From Prevotella sp. (GTDB taxonomy: Bacteria > Bacteroidota > Bacteroidia > Bacteroidales > Bacteroidaceae), in assembly GCA_017645645.1 (NCBI GenBank), contig JAGCOB010000008.1, positions 209,591 to 273,590 on the forward strand: a stretch of 64,000 nt of DNA, written 5' to 3'. Shown in pieces: positions 43,241-52,446 of this stretch (the stretch's first letter is position 1; the number at the start of each line of letters is the position of its first letter). The notes below the pieces were generated by a model. It searched no databases, was not told the origin of the DNA, and saw only the letters and a program-made list of their open reading frames with translations. A program made the position numbers and the translations under genes.

Positions 43241-45145
43241 ATGAAGAAATATATTTTATCATCGTTGGCTGTCTTGGCAGCAACCTTGTTTATTTCCTGT
43301 AATGACGCGCTGGACACTGAACCGCGTGTGACAGAAATGACCGGGGCAACATTCCCTGGTAAGCCTGCTGATGTGGAGGCGTTGTTATCAGCAACCTACA
43401 GTATCATGTGTACGATGGGTGGCGGCGATAACAGTGGTATCTTGAACAATCCTTTCTACTGGTGGAGTCTTATGTCGGACGACTGCTACGGAAGCGGCGG
43501 TCTGCAGGACAACGTTGCAAAGTCACTGCATCACTTCACCACGGCAAGTTCTAACCAGTATGAGTATGACTTCACCCTGCTATATGGTGGTATCTCACGT
43601 GCCAACAACATCATCGAGACCATCGACAACGTGCCCTGGACTGCTGACCAGCAGGCAACTCGTAACCAGCTTCTCGGTGAGGCCTTCTTCATGCGCGGTC
43701 TCTATTACATGTGGCTCTCCCAGTTGTACGGTGATGTGCCCCTGATCACCTCTACCGTTATTACTGACGATATGCAGCAGCAGGTGAGCGCTGACGAGTT
43801 CATCTATCCTCAGATTATCTCCGACTTCGTTTCTGCAAAGAACCTGATGAAGCCTGAGAGAGCCAACGGTTCCGGTCATGCGGACAAGTACTGTGCCGAG
43901 GCTTTCCTCGCCCGTGCATATATGTTCTGGGCAGGTTTCTACCAGAAGGCTGGCGAGCTTAAGAATGGTGCTCCTGACATTACCTTGGTAGAAGGTCAGG
44001 AAGGCTGCCCAGGCGGCAAGCTCACCAAGACGGATGTCGTCAACGGCTTGAGGGATATCGTTGCAAACGGCGGTTATAAACTCCGTCCGGACTTCCGCTC
44101 ACTCTGGCAGTACTCCAACAGCTATCTGTTGGCTGAGGCACTTGACGGTAAAAATCATGCCTATAAGTTCATTGCAGACATGAACAAGGCGGACTGCTTC
44201 GACCAGCCCGGTAACGGTAACGGCAACACGGAGGAACTCTTCCAGATTCAGTTCATGAATGCCTCCAGCTGGAACATCGGCGGTACCTATTGCAACCCGC
44301 GTATGTATTCAAACTACCTCTCTTGTTTCTGGGGTCTTCGTAACGGTGCCACCAATGACAACGGTAAGCGTGACAAGACCTATCCGTTCAACCAGGGCTG
44401 GGGTCAGGGTACTCCTTCTCGCAATATCTGGGTCGACTGGACGGCTGCAGAGGAAGCAGGCGGCTATACAGACCTCCGTAAGAAGGCTTCTCTGATTGAT
44501 CTCAATGATAAGGATGAGGTTGCCTCCTATACCTTCGAGAAGGACGACTGCGAGGAGTCCGGCTATGCTGTCAAGAAGTATGCCGACGTGAACCTGGATG
44601 CCAATCCTTCAGATAATGACTCATGGTGGAAGCAGGCTCCCGGTTATTCCTCCAGTTCGCTTGACAATCCGCAGCAGGGTGACCACTTCGAGGACTACTA
44701 CCTGATGCGTTATTCCGACGTGCTGCTGATGCTTACCGAGCTTACCGGTGAGGCTTCCTACATGAACCAGGTTCAGAAGCGTGCCGGCGTTCCTCAGACC
44801 GCATACTCTCTGAAGGCCGTTCAGGACGAGCGTCGCTGGGAGTTTGCATTGGAGGGAATCCGTTTCAACGACATGCGTCGCTGGTCAGGTATCGACTCCG
44901 GTGAAGGTTCCTACGCTGCCAAGGCCCTACAGGCTCAGAGTGGTCAGGTGATTACATATCTTGGCAACAAGACAAAGCCTATGGAACACATGACCTGTTC
45001 CTGGTCGAAGCGCTATGCTGCTACCAACGGTTTCCTGCCCAAGCCTCAGTCTCAGATTAATCTGATGAAGGGTGCTCTGACGCAGAATCCGGGATGGGAT
45101 GAGAATACTCCTGCCAATGAGTACACCTATAAAGTAATTTATTAA
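43241..45145 (+). CDS. SusD/RagB-family surface lipoprotein (second)
   Basis: A 634-aa lipoprotein (LFISC, Cys20; NDALDTEPRV after it). SusD traits are AFFMRGLYYMWLSQLYGDVPL, CAEAFLARAYMFWAGFY, YYLMRYSDVLLMLTEL and the C-terminal ERRWEFALEGIRFNDMRRW. Many Trp/Tyr residues in the middle fit a glycan site. It pairs with the second SusC. Confidence 0.96.
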   Translation: MKKYILSSLAVLAATLFISCNDALDTEPRVTEMTGATFPGKPADVEALLSATYSIMCTMGGGDNSGILNNPFYWWSLMSDDCYGSGGLQDNVAKSLHHFTTASSNQYEYDFTLLYGGISRANNIIETIDNVPWTADQQATRNQLLGEAFFMRGLYYMWLSQLYGDVPLITSTVITDDMQQQVSADEFIYPQIISDFVSAKNLMKPERANGSGHADKYCAEAFLARAYMFWAGFYQKAGELKNGAPDITLVEGQEGCPGGKLTKTDVVNGLRDIVANGGYKLRPDFRSLWQYSNSYLLAEALDGKNHAYKFIADMNKADCFDQPGNGNGNTEELFQIQFMNASSWNIGGTYCNPRMYSNYLSCFWGLRNGATNDNGKRDKTYPFNQGWGQGTPSRNIWVDWTAAEEAGGYTDLRKKASLIDLNDKDEVASYTFEKDDCEESGYAVKKYADVNLDANPSDNDSWWKQAPGYSSSSLDNPQQGDHFEDYYLMRYSDVLLMLTELTGEASYMNQVQKRAGVPQTAYSLKAVQDERRWEFALEGIRFNDMRRWSGIDSGEGSYAAKALQAQSGQVITYLGNKTKPMEHMTCSWSKRYAATNGFLPKPQSQINLMKGALTQNPGWDENTPANEYTYKVIY

Positions 45146-45162
45146 TATATAAGTGAAACAAT

Positions 45163-46260
45163 ATGAAAAAGATATTTTTGTTATTTGCCGCAGTAGGTGT
45201 GCTCATTGCCTGCGATCCCGTTCATGAGAAAATCAATAACGGCAGTCACATCTCTGTTGAGGAACTCATAGCTCAGTCCTCAGTCATTGTTGACAAGGTC
45301 AATCAGATTGCGGGCAAGAATACCTATACGGCTGTCAAAGGTACGCCCATTGCCTTGATAGAGGGTATCGATGTTACAGACTGCGACGGTGTCACCGTCT
45401 ATTTCGATGCAAATACTGTTTCCGATGCCTATTGGACAATTTCTGTTGATGGCGGAGATCCGGAGAAGATTCTAAGAAATGCCGGTTTCTTCAGGTACAA
45501 GGTTCCCGACGGGAAAACCAGCGTGTCTAATATCGTTTTAACGCATACCGAAAACACTGAGACGAACACCATCACCGTCAATGGCATTTACAAGACCTTC
45601 GGTGCCAAGGTGGCTCCCTTCAAGGAAGGTGAATACGGTAACGTGATTACCTGTGAGACCTCTGCTCCCGTCAATGCAAAGTGGGATATCGGTGGCAAGG
45701 AGTTCCTCGGAAACTTTGCAACGAAGAAGATGAAGGTTAATAATGATAACGGTGCTTATTATGAAACTCCTTATGTCGTTACGCTCACTGCCCTTTGTCC
45801 TGACGGCACAAAGCTTGTTGCTGAATATCCTGTCCAGTGTGACAAAATCTCTGACCCGCTTGTGAAGTACTATATCTATGGTGATCCCAACAGGACAGAC
45901 GATGAGAAGGCAGAAGATCCGCAAGAGCCGTTCACACCAGGTGCCTGGGATGCTGCAGCCATGCGTTTCAGCTCTACTGAAGGTGCACACCTGCCCACCA
46001 TTCCTGATGATGTCTACTTCGGTCTGAAGACCCTGATCTTTGACGTATCAGATGTGACTGCCGATTTCGATTTGAAGGTCATGAACGGTTGGTGGTCTAA
46101 TACCTATTACGACCATGTGAAGTGGAAGGATGGCTTGAACGAGCTCCCGATCACTCAGACAATGGCTAACGAGTGCGCCAAGGGTGGCGAAGGCCGTGAC
46201 CTCGACCTCATGCTGTATAGCGGCTCTATGCTGCTCAAGACTGTTTACTATGAGGAATAA
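45163..46260 (+). CDS. PUL lipoprotein of unknown function (SusE/F position)
   Basis: A 365-aa lipoprotein (GVLIAC, Cys17). It is mostly beta: residues about 35-130 and 130-235 look like two Ig-like domains (DGVTVYFDANTVSDAYWTIS; APVNAKWDIGGKEFLGNF), and the C-terminal 110 residues (MNGWWSNTYYDHVKWKDGLN) are rich in exposed Trp/Tyr, as in glycan-binding domains. The position right after susD is that of SusE/F or SGBP proteins. No family is recognised with certainty. Confidence 0.65.
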   Translation: MKKIFLLFAAVGVLIACDPVHEKINNGSHISVEELIAQSSVIVDKVNQIAGKNTYTAVKGTPIALIEGIDVTDCDGVTVYFDANTVSDAYWTISVDGGDPEKILRNAGFFRYKVPDGKTSVSNIVLTHTENTETNTITVNGIYKTFGAKVAPFKEGEYGNVITCETSAPVNAKWDIGGKEFLGNFATKKMKVNNDNGAYYETPYVVTLTALCPDGTKLVAEYPVQCDKISDPLVKYYIYGDPNRTDDEKAEDPQEPFTPGAWDAAAMRFSSTEGAHLPTIPDDVYFGLKTLIFDVSDVTADFDLKVMNGWWSNTYYDHVKWKDGLNELPITQTMANECAKGGEGRDLDLMLYSGSMLLKTVYYEE

Positions 46261-46297
46261 TCAGTTCTTATATGTATAATATTAAAACATCGCTATA

Positions 46298-47587
46298 ATG
46301 AAAAAATTAATGAATTTAAGTAAGCTCGCAATTGCCGCACTTGTTACGTCAAGCCTGTTCGTGGCTTGTAGTGAGAAGATTAGCGAAAATACTGTGGACA
46401 CCAAATATACAGCACAGACGGGTAACCTCGGTAATGCCGGCCAGGCTGTAGACTTGGGACTCCCCAGTGGTACGCGGTGGGCTAATAAGAATGTTGGTGC
46501 ATCTGATGAGTATGACAATGGCGCTCTCTTCATCTGGGGAGATGCAACCGGAAGGAAGATTGATGCAAACAATGAGGTAACATACACAGATGTAACAGAG
46601 ATTACGTCTTTTGACGAGTTGTTTAACCACTTCTCAAATTCCACGGTGAACGAAGGCGTCATTTGTGACACCACCAAGATTGTCCAGACCGAGCAGCCCA
46701 AGCTTATTAACACATCCGGCATCACTGAAGATGCACAGATCAGGGCAGCCATTGTTGACTTCTTAAAGGCTAAGCTGGTTGAGGCCGAAGCTTCTTCTAC
46801 TGGAGGACTCCTTGAGGCAACTCTTGTAAATGATGAAAGCATGACGGTCATCTTGAACCTGGATGGAGGTGAGTATATCGAGAGACTTCCGTCAGATGTC
46901 AAAGAAGAAGACAAGGATAAGTACTATGCAACTTATAAATACGAAAAGGTCTCCAGACTCGTTATTGAGGAGATTAATAAGACAGCAGTTACGTATTATG
47001 TCTCCGACTGGGCTAACGGTAATAACAATTATGCTGAAATAAAGGACATCTTCGGCACGGTGGTTCGTAAGGACTACATCGGCGGTACCATTGGTAATTC
47101 CATCAAGGATATCACTGACGACGGGAAGAAATATAACCTGACCTTCGTTCCTGCATATTATATCACTGGAGATGCCGACTATGATGCCGCTACGGCAAAC
47201 TGGGGCGGCGCCTGGAGAATGCCGACGACCGAACAATTGGCAGAGTTGCTGAACTACTGCGAATGGGATGCTGTTGACGGCGGATATATCGTAACCGGTC
47301 CTAATGGAAACTATATCTTCCTGCCTGCTGCCGGCTACCGCTATGGAGACAAGATGTATGGTAACGGCAATTCCGGCTATTATGCCAGCGGTGAGATTAT
47401 CGGTACCTACTCTTACCCCTCTATGGCTGCTCAGGATGGCGGCTCAAAGGGAGACTACAGCAGCAAGGAGAACATGCCCAGCGTGCTGATGTTCCAGCAA
47501 GGCCAGTATAATACCATAGGTGTCTACAACAACATGAGTGCCAGCTACGGATTCTCCATCAGACCTGTAGCTACTCTCCTGAAATAA
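46298..47587 (+). CDS. FISUMP-domain lipoprotein
   Basis: A 429-aa lipoprotein (SSLFVAC, Cys25). It begins with AVDLGLPSGTRWANKNVGAS and ends with WRMPTTEQLAELLNYCEW, YIFLPAAGYRYGDKMYGNGN and YGFSIRPV, the two ends of the Fibrobacter succinogenes major paralogous (FISUMP) domain. About 210 residues (100-310) are inserted between the WGD and WGGAWRMP parts, an unusual length. FISUMP domains are surface-located with unknown ligand. Last gene of the second PUL operon; a strong terminator follows. Confidence 0.82.
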   Translation: MKKLMNLSKLAIAALVTSSLFVACSEKISENTVDTKYTAQTGNLGNAGQAVDLGLPSGTRWANKNVGASDEYDNGALFIWGDATGRKIDANNEVTYTDVTEITSFDELFNHFSNSTVNEGVICDTTKIVQTEQPKLINTSGITEDAQIRAAIVDFLKAKLVEAEASSTGGLLEATLVNDESMTVILNLDGGEYIERLPSDVKEEDKDKYYATYKYEKVSRLVIEEINKTAVTYYVSDWANGNNNYAEIKDIFGTVVRKDYIGGTIGNSIKDITDDGKKYNLTFVPAYYITGDADYDAATANWGGAWRMPTTEQLAELLNYCEWDAVDGGYIVTGPNGNYIFLPAAGYRYGDKMYGNGNSGYYASGEIIGTYSYPSMAAQDGGSKGDYSSKENMPSVLMFQQGQYNTIGVYNNMSASYGFSIRPVATLLK

Positions 47588-47652
47588 AGATGGATGTAAG
47601 TGCTTTATACAACATTATTTGAATGAAGTAGGGCACAAGATAATTAATAATA

Positions 47653-47682
47653 GGCTGACTCAATCAAATGAGTCAGCCTTTT
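47653..47682 (+). terminator. Rho-independent terminator of the PUL
   Basis: Perfect 10-bp stem GGCTGACTCA/TGAGTCAGCC with loop ATCAAA, followed by TTTTA. Confidence 0.9.
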
Positions 47683-47694
47683 ATAACAAAAAAC

Positions 47695-49485
47695 ATGACG
47701 AATAAAAACAAACTGTCCGCTGCCGTCCTTTATGTAAGCCTGCTGGCTTTCATATTATTTGCCGTATACATATTATATATTAACCAGGAGGTGTTCTATA
47801 CGGCACACGACCGCTCCGAATTCCTCTACGGGGCACCCTTCTTCCATGCTCTCCTGTCGAAGCCGTTCGGCCTGATGCAGTATGCCGGTGCCTGGCTCAC
47901 GCAGCTCTTCAGCCGTCCTGCCGTCGGTACGGGTGTGCTGGCTGCTGTCTGGACGCTCGTCTTCCTGCTGGGTGTGAAGGTCTTCCGGTTGCAAAACGGT
48001 GCTGTTGCGCTGATGCTTCTGCCTGTCGCCTGCCTGCTTACCTCGGTTGTCGACGTGGGCTACTGGATCTATGTCTCAACCATCAGGGGCTACTGGTTCT
48101 CGCAGTCAATAGGCTATCTCGTCATGCTGCTGCTATTGTGGGCAGCCCGCTCCACTCCGCGCAAATGGCATCCTGTCTGGTATCTTTTAGGTTTCTGTGT
48201 CTATCCGGTGCTGGGATGGTTCGCCCTGCTTTTCATCCTGTGTCTGGTATTTGTCGACAAACTCACCTGGCGTGAACTGACCGGCATTGTCCTGCTTCTC
48301 TTTACCGCCGCCGTCTGGCGTACGCTGCTCTATTCGAACCTGAGACCTGACGATGTCATACTGGCAGGTCTTCCCCGTTTCATCACGCCAAGTGACAGTA
48401 GCGAGCATCTATCCGTTCCGTTCTGGGTACTCGGTGCTGTCTCCATCCTCATGTCGTTGGGTGGCAAGTATTTGAACCGGCCGAAGGTAACGGCGTTCAT
48501 TCCGGTAGTGTGTGCCGCAGCAGGTATTGTCTTTACCCTGTCATTGATGTTCCGTGACAGGAACTATATCGACGAGATGCGCATGGTGCGCTGTGCCGAG
48601 GACGACAACTGGCAGGAGATCCTCCGTATGGCGGAGGAGAACAGGAGGCCTACCACTACGATGGTGTTCCTCAAGAACATTGCTCTGATGAACGAGGGCG
48701 GTCTGCTCGACCGTTCGTTCAAGCTGGGCAACGACGGCGAGAATATCACTAACCCGGACTCGCTCCATGTCAGTCTGCTGGACATCGCATCGCCGCTGGT
48801 CTACTATAACTACGGTATGATGAACGAGGCCATCCGCCTGAACTTCGAGAATGCCATACAGGCAGGTTTCTCGCCTTTTTACCTGAAGGTGCTCTCCCGC
48901 TGTGCCCTTGCCAAGGGAGACAAGGAACTGGAGGAACGCTATACGACACTGATACACCGTCTTCCGTTCTACGGTGACTGGCAGCCGGCTCCAGTTACGG
49001 AAAAGGTCAAGGAACTGGAGAATGCCTACTCTGATGAACTTACCGGTGTCGAGAATAGCGACAGCTATGTCGTCAACACCATCAGTCTCTGGTCTGACTC
49101 CGTCAGTAAGGCGGCATCGGAACAGGCACTGTTCTATGCCATGCTGCGCTGCGACTCACACCGTTTCTGGCCGTCGCTGCGCAACTACGTGAAGACACAC
49201 ATGGACGAGGAATTCCCCCTGCATGCACAGGAGGCCTATATCCTGTTCATGGACAAGGCTCCGGAAAAGAAGCGTATGATGCTCCCCGTCCAGCAGGACG
49301 TCTATGACCGCTACCTGAAGTTCTGGGATGCGCTGAAGAGACTGGGGAGACCCGGTGCGACCCTAAGGGAGGTCGGCGAGCAGATGCGCGGTGAATTCGG
49401 AGACACCTACTGGTGGTACAACATCTTTGGAAGAAAGATTTTTGTTATCAATAACGGCAATTTCGGTCATGAAGTACAATCATAA
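47695..49485 (+). CDS. Multi-spanning membrane protein with C-terminal helical domain (module A)
   Basis: A 596-aa protein. About eight membrane helices lie in residues 10-290 (VLYVSLLAFILFAVYILYI, VAVLLMLP-like, LGFCVYPVLGWFALLFILCL), then a soluble part of about 300 residues (DDNWQEILRMAEENRRPTTT, FKLGNDGENITNPDSLHVSL, YLKVLSRCALAKGDKELEER) with TPR-like helices. It may belong to a Bacteroidales membrane family listed as DUF6057; I am not sure. Start 47695 is used because the longer ORF starts inside the terminator. It is paired with the CxxCH/PD40 lipoprotein gene (7-bp gap), and the pair is duplicated just downstream. Confidence 0.75.
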   Translation: MTNKNKLSAAVLYVSLLAFILFAVYILYINQEVFYTAHDRSEFLYGAPFFHALLSKPFGLMQYAGAWLTQLFSRPAVGTGVLAAVWTLVFLLGVKVFRLQNGAVALMLLPVACLLTSVVDVGYWIYVSTIRGYWFSQSIGYLVMLLLLWAARSTPRKWHPVWYLLGFCVYPVLGWFALLFILCLVFVDKLTWRELTGIVLLLFTAAVWRTLLYSNLRPDDVILAGLPRFITPSDSSEHLSVPFWVLGAVSILMSLGGKYLNRPKVTAFIPVVCAAAGIVFTLSLMFRDRNYIDEMRMVRCAEDDNWQEILRMAEENRRPTTTMVFLKNIALMNEGGLLDRSFKLGNDGENITNPDSLHVSLLDIASPLVYYNYGMMNEAIRLNFENAIQAGFSPFYLKVLSRCALAKGDKELEERYTTLIHRLPFYGDWQPAPVTEKVKELENAYSDELTGVENSDSYVVNTISLWSDSVSKAASEQALFYAMLRCDSHRFWPSLRNYVKTHMDEEFPLHAQEAYILFMDKAPEKKRMMLPVQQDVYDRYLKFWDALKRLGRPGATLREVGEQMRGEFGDTYWWYNIFGRKIFVINNGNFGHEVQS

Positions 49486-49492
49486 GAAAACA

Positions 49493-50989
49493 ATGAAAAG
49501 ACATATCCATCCCTGTTTACTGTTCCTGGCGGCAGCCCTGCTGCTGTTGTCATCGTGTGCAAACCATCCCGATGTGCCTTCCTCATCCAGGGAAGCGGGG
49601 TGTCTGCCAGCCATCTTCCCCGACTACTGTAACGTCACGGTGCCCTGCAACATCGCACCGCTCAACTTCATGCTCCCTGCCGGTGAGTACGGGGAATGCG
49701 TGGCACGCCTCACTACGCCCGACGGTCAGCAACAGACCTATGGCGACGGTGTGAAGGTGCAGATACCCCTGTCGGAATGGCACGCCATGCTCGACGCTGC
49801 AAAAGGCAGGAGCATCAAGGTGGAGGTCTGGGGCAGGAAAGAGGGGGAGTGGCTGAAGTTCACCCCGTTTGAGATACATATCGCCAAGGAACCTATTGAC
49901 GAGTATGTGTCGTACCGCCTCATCGAGCCTTCGTATGTCGCATGGACCTACATGGAGATTGCCCAGCGCAACCTCACCACATTCGAGGAGTCTCAGATAT
50001 TCAACAATGAGATTACCATGAATAACAGGAAGATAGGCCAGTGTATCAACTGCCACAGCTATCAGAACTACAAGACCGACAACATGCTCTTCCATGTGCG
50101 TCTCTCCAATTCCGGCACCGTCATCGTGAACGACGGCAAGGTGTCGAGGGTCAACATGAAGCGCGACTATACCATTTCCGGCGGTGTCTACCCGTCCTGG
50201 CACCCGACGGAGAAGCTGATAGCCTTCTCGACCAACAAGACACGGCAGGGGTTCCATACGCTGAACCCCAACAAGATCGAGGTTTACGACCTTGCCAGTG
50301 ACCTGATTCTCTACGACGTGGAGACCGATTCGGTGCAGGTTGTCAGCAATGACTCCACGCTCCTGGAGGTCTATCCCACCTGGTCGCCCGACGGCAAGTA
50401 CCTTTATTACTGCAAGACCGTGCCCCTTCCTGAGGAGATGCGCGACAAGGATATCAGGACCACTTACCCGAAGGTACAGTACAACCTCTACCGCCGCTCG
50501 TTCGATGTGGCAACGCATAACTTCGGCGAGGAGGAACTGGTGTTCGACGCGGTCTCAATGGATAAGAGCGCGACCCTGCCGCGCATCAGTCCCGACGGAC
50601 GCTACCTGCTGTTTGCCCTGGGACAGTACGGCTGTTTCCATATCAGGCACAATGACGGCGACATCGTCTGTATGCCGCTTGATGAGGAACTCCCGCTGAC
50701 TAAGACTGTCGACCTCACCAAAGTGAACAGCGAGGGCCGTCCGGACAGTTACCCGAGCTGGTCGAGCAACGGACACTGGATCATGGTTGCCAGCCGCCGC
50801 GACGACGGCAACTACTGCCGCATCTATTTCTCCTACTTCAACGACGGGAAGGCGGAGAAAGCCTTCCTCATGCCGCAGGAGGACCCGGAGTTGAACACCT
50901 TCCTCCTGAAGAGCTATAACCGTCCCGAGTTCATGGTGGAACCTGTCAAGATCAGTGTCGAGGAGTTCAGTCGCGTGTTCGATAAGTAA
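49493..50989 (+). CDS. PD40-propeller lipoprotein with CxxCH motif (module A)
   Basis: A 498-aa lipoprotein (LLLLSSC, Cys21). Residues 22-160 form a beta-rich N-terminal domain. CINCH at about 184-188 is a canonical c-type haem attachment site. From about 225 on, WD40-like PD40 repeats of the TolB type follow: YPSWHPTEKLIAFSTN, YPTWSPDGKYLYYCKT, LPRISPDGRYLLFALG and YPSWSSNGHWIMVASRRDDG. It would sit in the outer membrane facing the periplasm or outside. Haem binding is inferred from the motif only. Start 49493 is at the signal peptide. Confidence 0.8.
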   Translation: MKRHIHPCLLFLAAALLLLSSCANHPDVPSSSREAGCLPAIFPDYCNVTVPCNIAPLNFMLPAGEYGECVARLTTPDGQQQTYGDGVKVQIPLSEWHAMLDAAKGRSIKVEVWGRKEGEWLKFTPFEIHIAKEPIDEYVSYRLIEPSYVAWTYMEIAQRNLTTFEESQIFNNEITMNNRKIGQCINCHSYQNYKTDNMLFHVRLSNSGTVIVNDGKVSRVNMKRDYTISGGVYPSWHPTEKLIAFSTNKTRQGFHTLNPNKIEVYDLASDLILYDVETDSVQVVSNDSTLLEVYPTWSPDGKYLYYCKTVPLPEEMRDKDIRTTYPKVQYNLYRRSFDVATHNFGEEELVFDAVSMDKSATLPRISPDGRYLLFALGQYGCFHIRHNDGDIVCMPLDEELPLTKTVDLTKVNSEGRPDSYPSWSSNGHWIMVASRRDDGNYCRIYFSYFNDGKAEKAFLMPQEDPELNTFLLKSYNRPEFMVEPVKISVEEFSRVFDK

Positions 50990-51019
50990 GGAGTTAAGGA
51001 GTTAAAGGAGTTAAGGAGT
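50987..51019 (+). repeat. Octamer array TAAGGAGT x4 in the intergenic gap
   Basis: TAAGGAGT, TAAGGAGT, TAAAGGAGT, TAAGGAGT, then TAATG. The first TAA is the stop codon of the upstream gene, and each unit contains AGGAG, so four Shine-Dalgarno-like cores precede the next ATG at 51022. Confidence 0.9.
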
Positions 51020-51021
51020 TA

Positions 51022-52428
51022 ATGAAGTTGAAGTATCTACATATCCTGTGCACGATACTTTTCGGTACGGCGGTCCTCCTCTTCTTCGGGCTGGCGTACC
51101 CGCACCACCTGCACTATCAGGAGCAGTTCCAGCTCTTCCTCTTCGACGGAGGCTACGTGTGGGATGTCATCAGACACCCGGGCGGCGTCGCCGACCTGCT
51201 GGGACGCTTCTCGACGCAGTTCTTCCTCTATGCCTGGGTGGGGGGCCTCATCATCGCGCTCCTGCTCTCGGCAATACAGCTCCTGACGCTACGACTGTTT
51301 TACGGTCAATGTTCAATGTTCAATGTTCAATGGCTTTACGGTTTGAGCTTCATTCCCTCGTTCCTGCTGTGGCTCTTCCTGCTTGACGAGAATGCACTGA
51401 CGGGTGGCCTCTGGGCTGTCCTGCTCACGCTGCTTGCCCTGTGGCTGTTTGTCACGCTTCCCGGCGGCTGGGTGCGGCGCATCGTGGTTCTCATCACGCT
51501 TCCCGTCCTCTACTGGATGGTGGGACCTGACTGGAACGGCAGCCATTACCATCGCTACCCGACAGTTACTCCTGTGTTGCTCTATGCCGCATGGCTGTCA
51601 GCCGTTCTTCTTCCGCTCCTTGTCCGCATACTTGTTGTCCGTGTCCTACACCGTCCTGCGGTCAATGGTCAATGGTCAATGATCAATGTCCTCTCCTTCC
51701 TCCTGGTTTCCGTCATCATGGGAACGCTCGTATGGAAGAACGCCAACTTCAAGGCGGAGAAGGTGATGCAGTACGACTTCATGGCGCGACACCAGCAGTG
51801 GAACCGCATCCTCGAGGCCATTCATAAAGAGAAACCCAACAACCAGATAGGCGTGACGGTGCAGAACCTTGCTCTGGCGATGCACGGTATGCTTCTGGAC
51901 CAGATGTTCGAATACAACCAGAACGGCATCCTCGGCCTCCTGCCTGATGTCCAGGAGGATGCGACCAGTCCCCTGCCCACCGCAGAGGCATTCTACCAGT
52001 TGGGGATGGTCAACGTCGCCCAGCGGACGGTCTTCGAGGCGCAGGAGGCGATACTCGACTTCCAGAAGAGCGGCAGGTGCTACAAGCGGCTGGCGCAGAC
52101 CAACCTCATCAACGGCGACTATGAGGTGGCACGCAAATACCTCACGGCATTACAAAAGACGCTCTTCTACCGTGAATGGGCCAATGAGACGCTGCCGCTG
52201 CTGGGCGACGAGGAGGCGATAGCCCGCCATCCCGAATACGGACGGCTGCGCCGATGGGCCTATAAGGAGGACTATTACTTCAGCGACCATGTGACCTCGG
52301 AGATGCTCAGGGATCTCTACCTTGGCAGCACCGACAACCAGATGGCCTACCAGTACCTGTTGGCGTACTATATGCTGACGGGCGACCGCGAGGGCTATGC
52401 AGAATTTCAAAATTTAATAATGAAATAA
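51022..52428 (+). CDS. Multi-spanning membrane protein with C-terminal helical domain (module B)
   Basis: A 468-aa protein with the same plan as the gene at 47695: membrane helices over residues 8-240 and a soluble helical region (KANFKAEKVMQYDFMARHQQWNRIL, FYQLGMVNVAQRTVFEAQEA, YKRLAQTNLINGDYEVARKY). Sequence identity between the two is low but motifs such as the WNRIL/WQEIL helix and DFMAR/MVRC step agree. Two 4x7 GGTCAAT-type arrays are translated in frame (GQCSMFNVQW and NGQWSMINV) in loops between membrane helices. Confidence 0.72.
   Translation: MKLKYLHILCTILFGTAVLLFFGLAYPHHLHYQEQFQLFLFDGGYVWDVIRHPGGVADLLGRFSTQFFLYAWVGGLIIALLLSAIQLLTLRLFYGQCSMFNVQWLYGLSFIPSFLLWLFLLDENALTGGLWAVLLTLLALWLFVTLPGGWVRRIVVLITLPVLYWMVGPDWNGSHYHRYPTVTPVLLYAAWLSAVLLPLLVRILVVRVLHRPAVNGQWSMINVLSFLLVSVIMGTLVWKNANFKAEKVMQYDFMARHQQWNRILEAIHKEKPNNQIGVTVQNLALAMHGMLLDQMFEYNQNGILGLLPDVQEDATSPLPTAEAFYQLGMVNVAQRTVFEAQEAILDFQKSGRCYKRLAQTNLINGDYEVARKYLTALQKTLFYREWANETLPLLGDEEAIARHPEYGRLRRWAYKEDYYFSDHVTSEMLRDLYLGSTDNQMAYQYLLAYYMLTGDREGYAEFQNLIMK
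51304..51331. repeat. Heptamer array GTTCAAT x4 in module B membrane gene
   Basis: GGTCAAT then GTTCAAT three times, read as GQCSMFNVQW. Confidence 0.9.
51660..51687. repeat. Heptamer array GGTCAAT x4 in module B membrane gene
   Basis: GGTCAAT three times then GATCAAT, read as NGQWSMINV. Same family as the array 330 bp upstream in the same gene. Confidence 0.9.
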
Positions 52429-52446
52429 TGTAAAAAGGCATACGGT

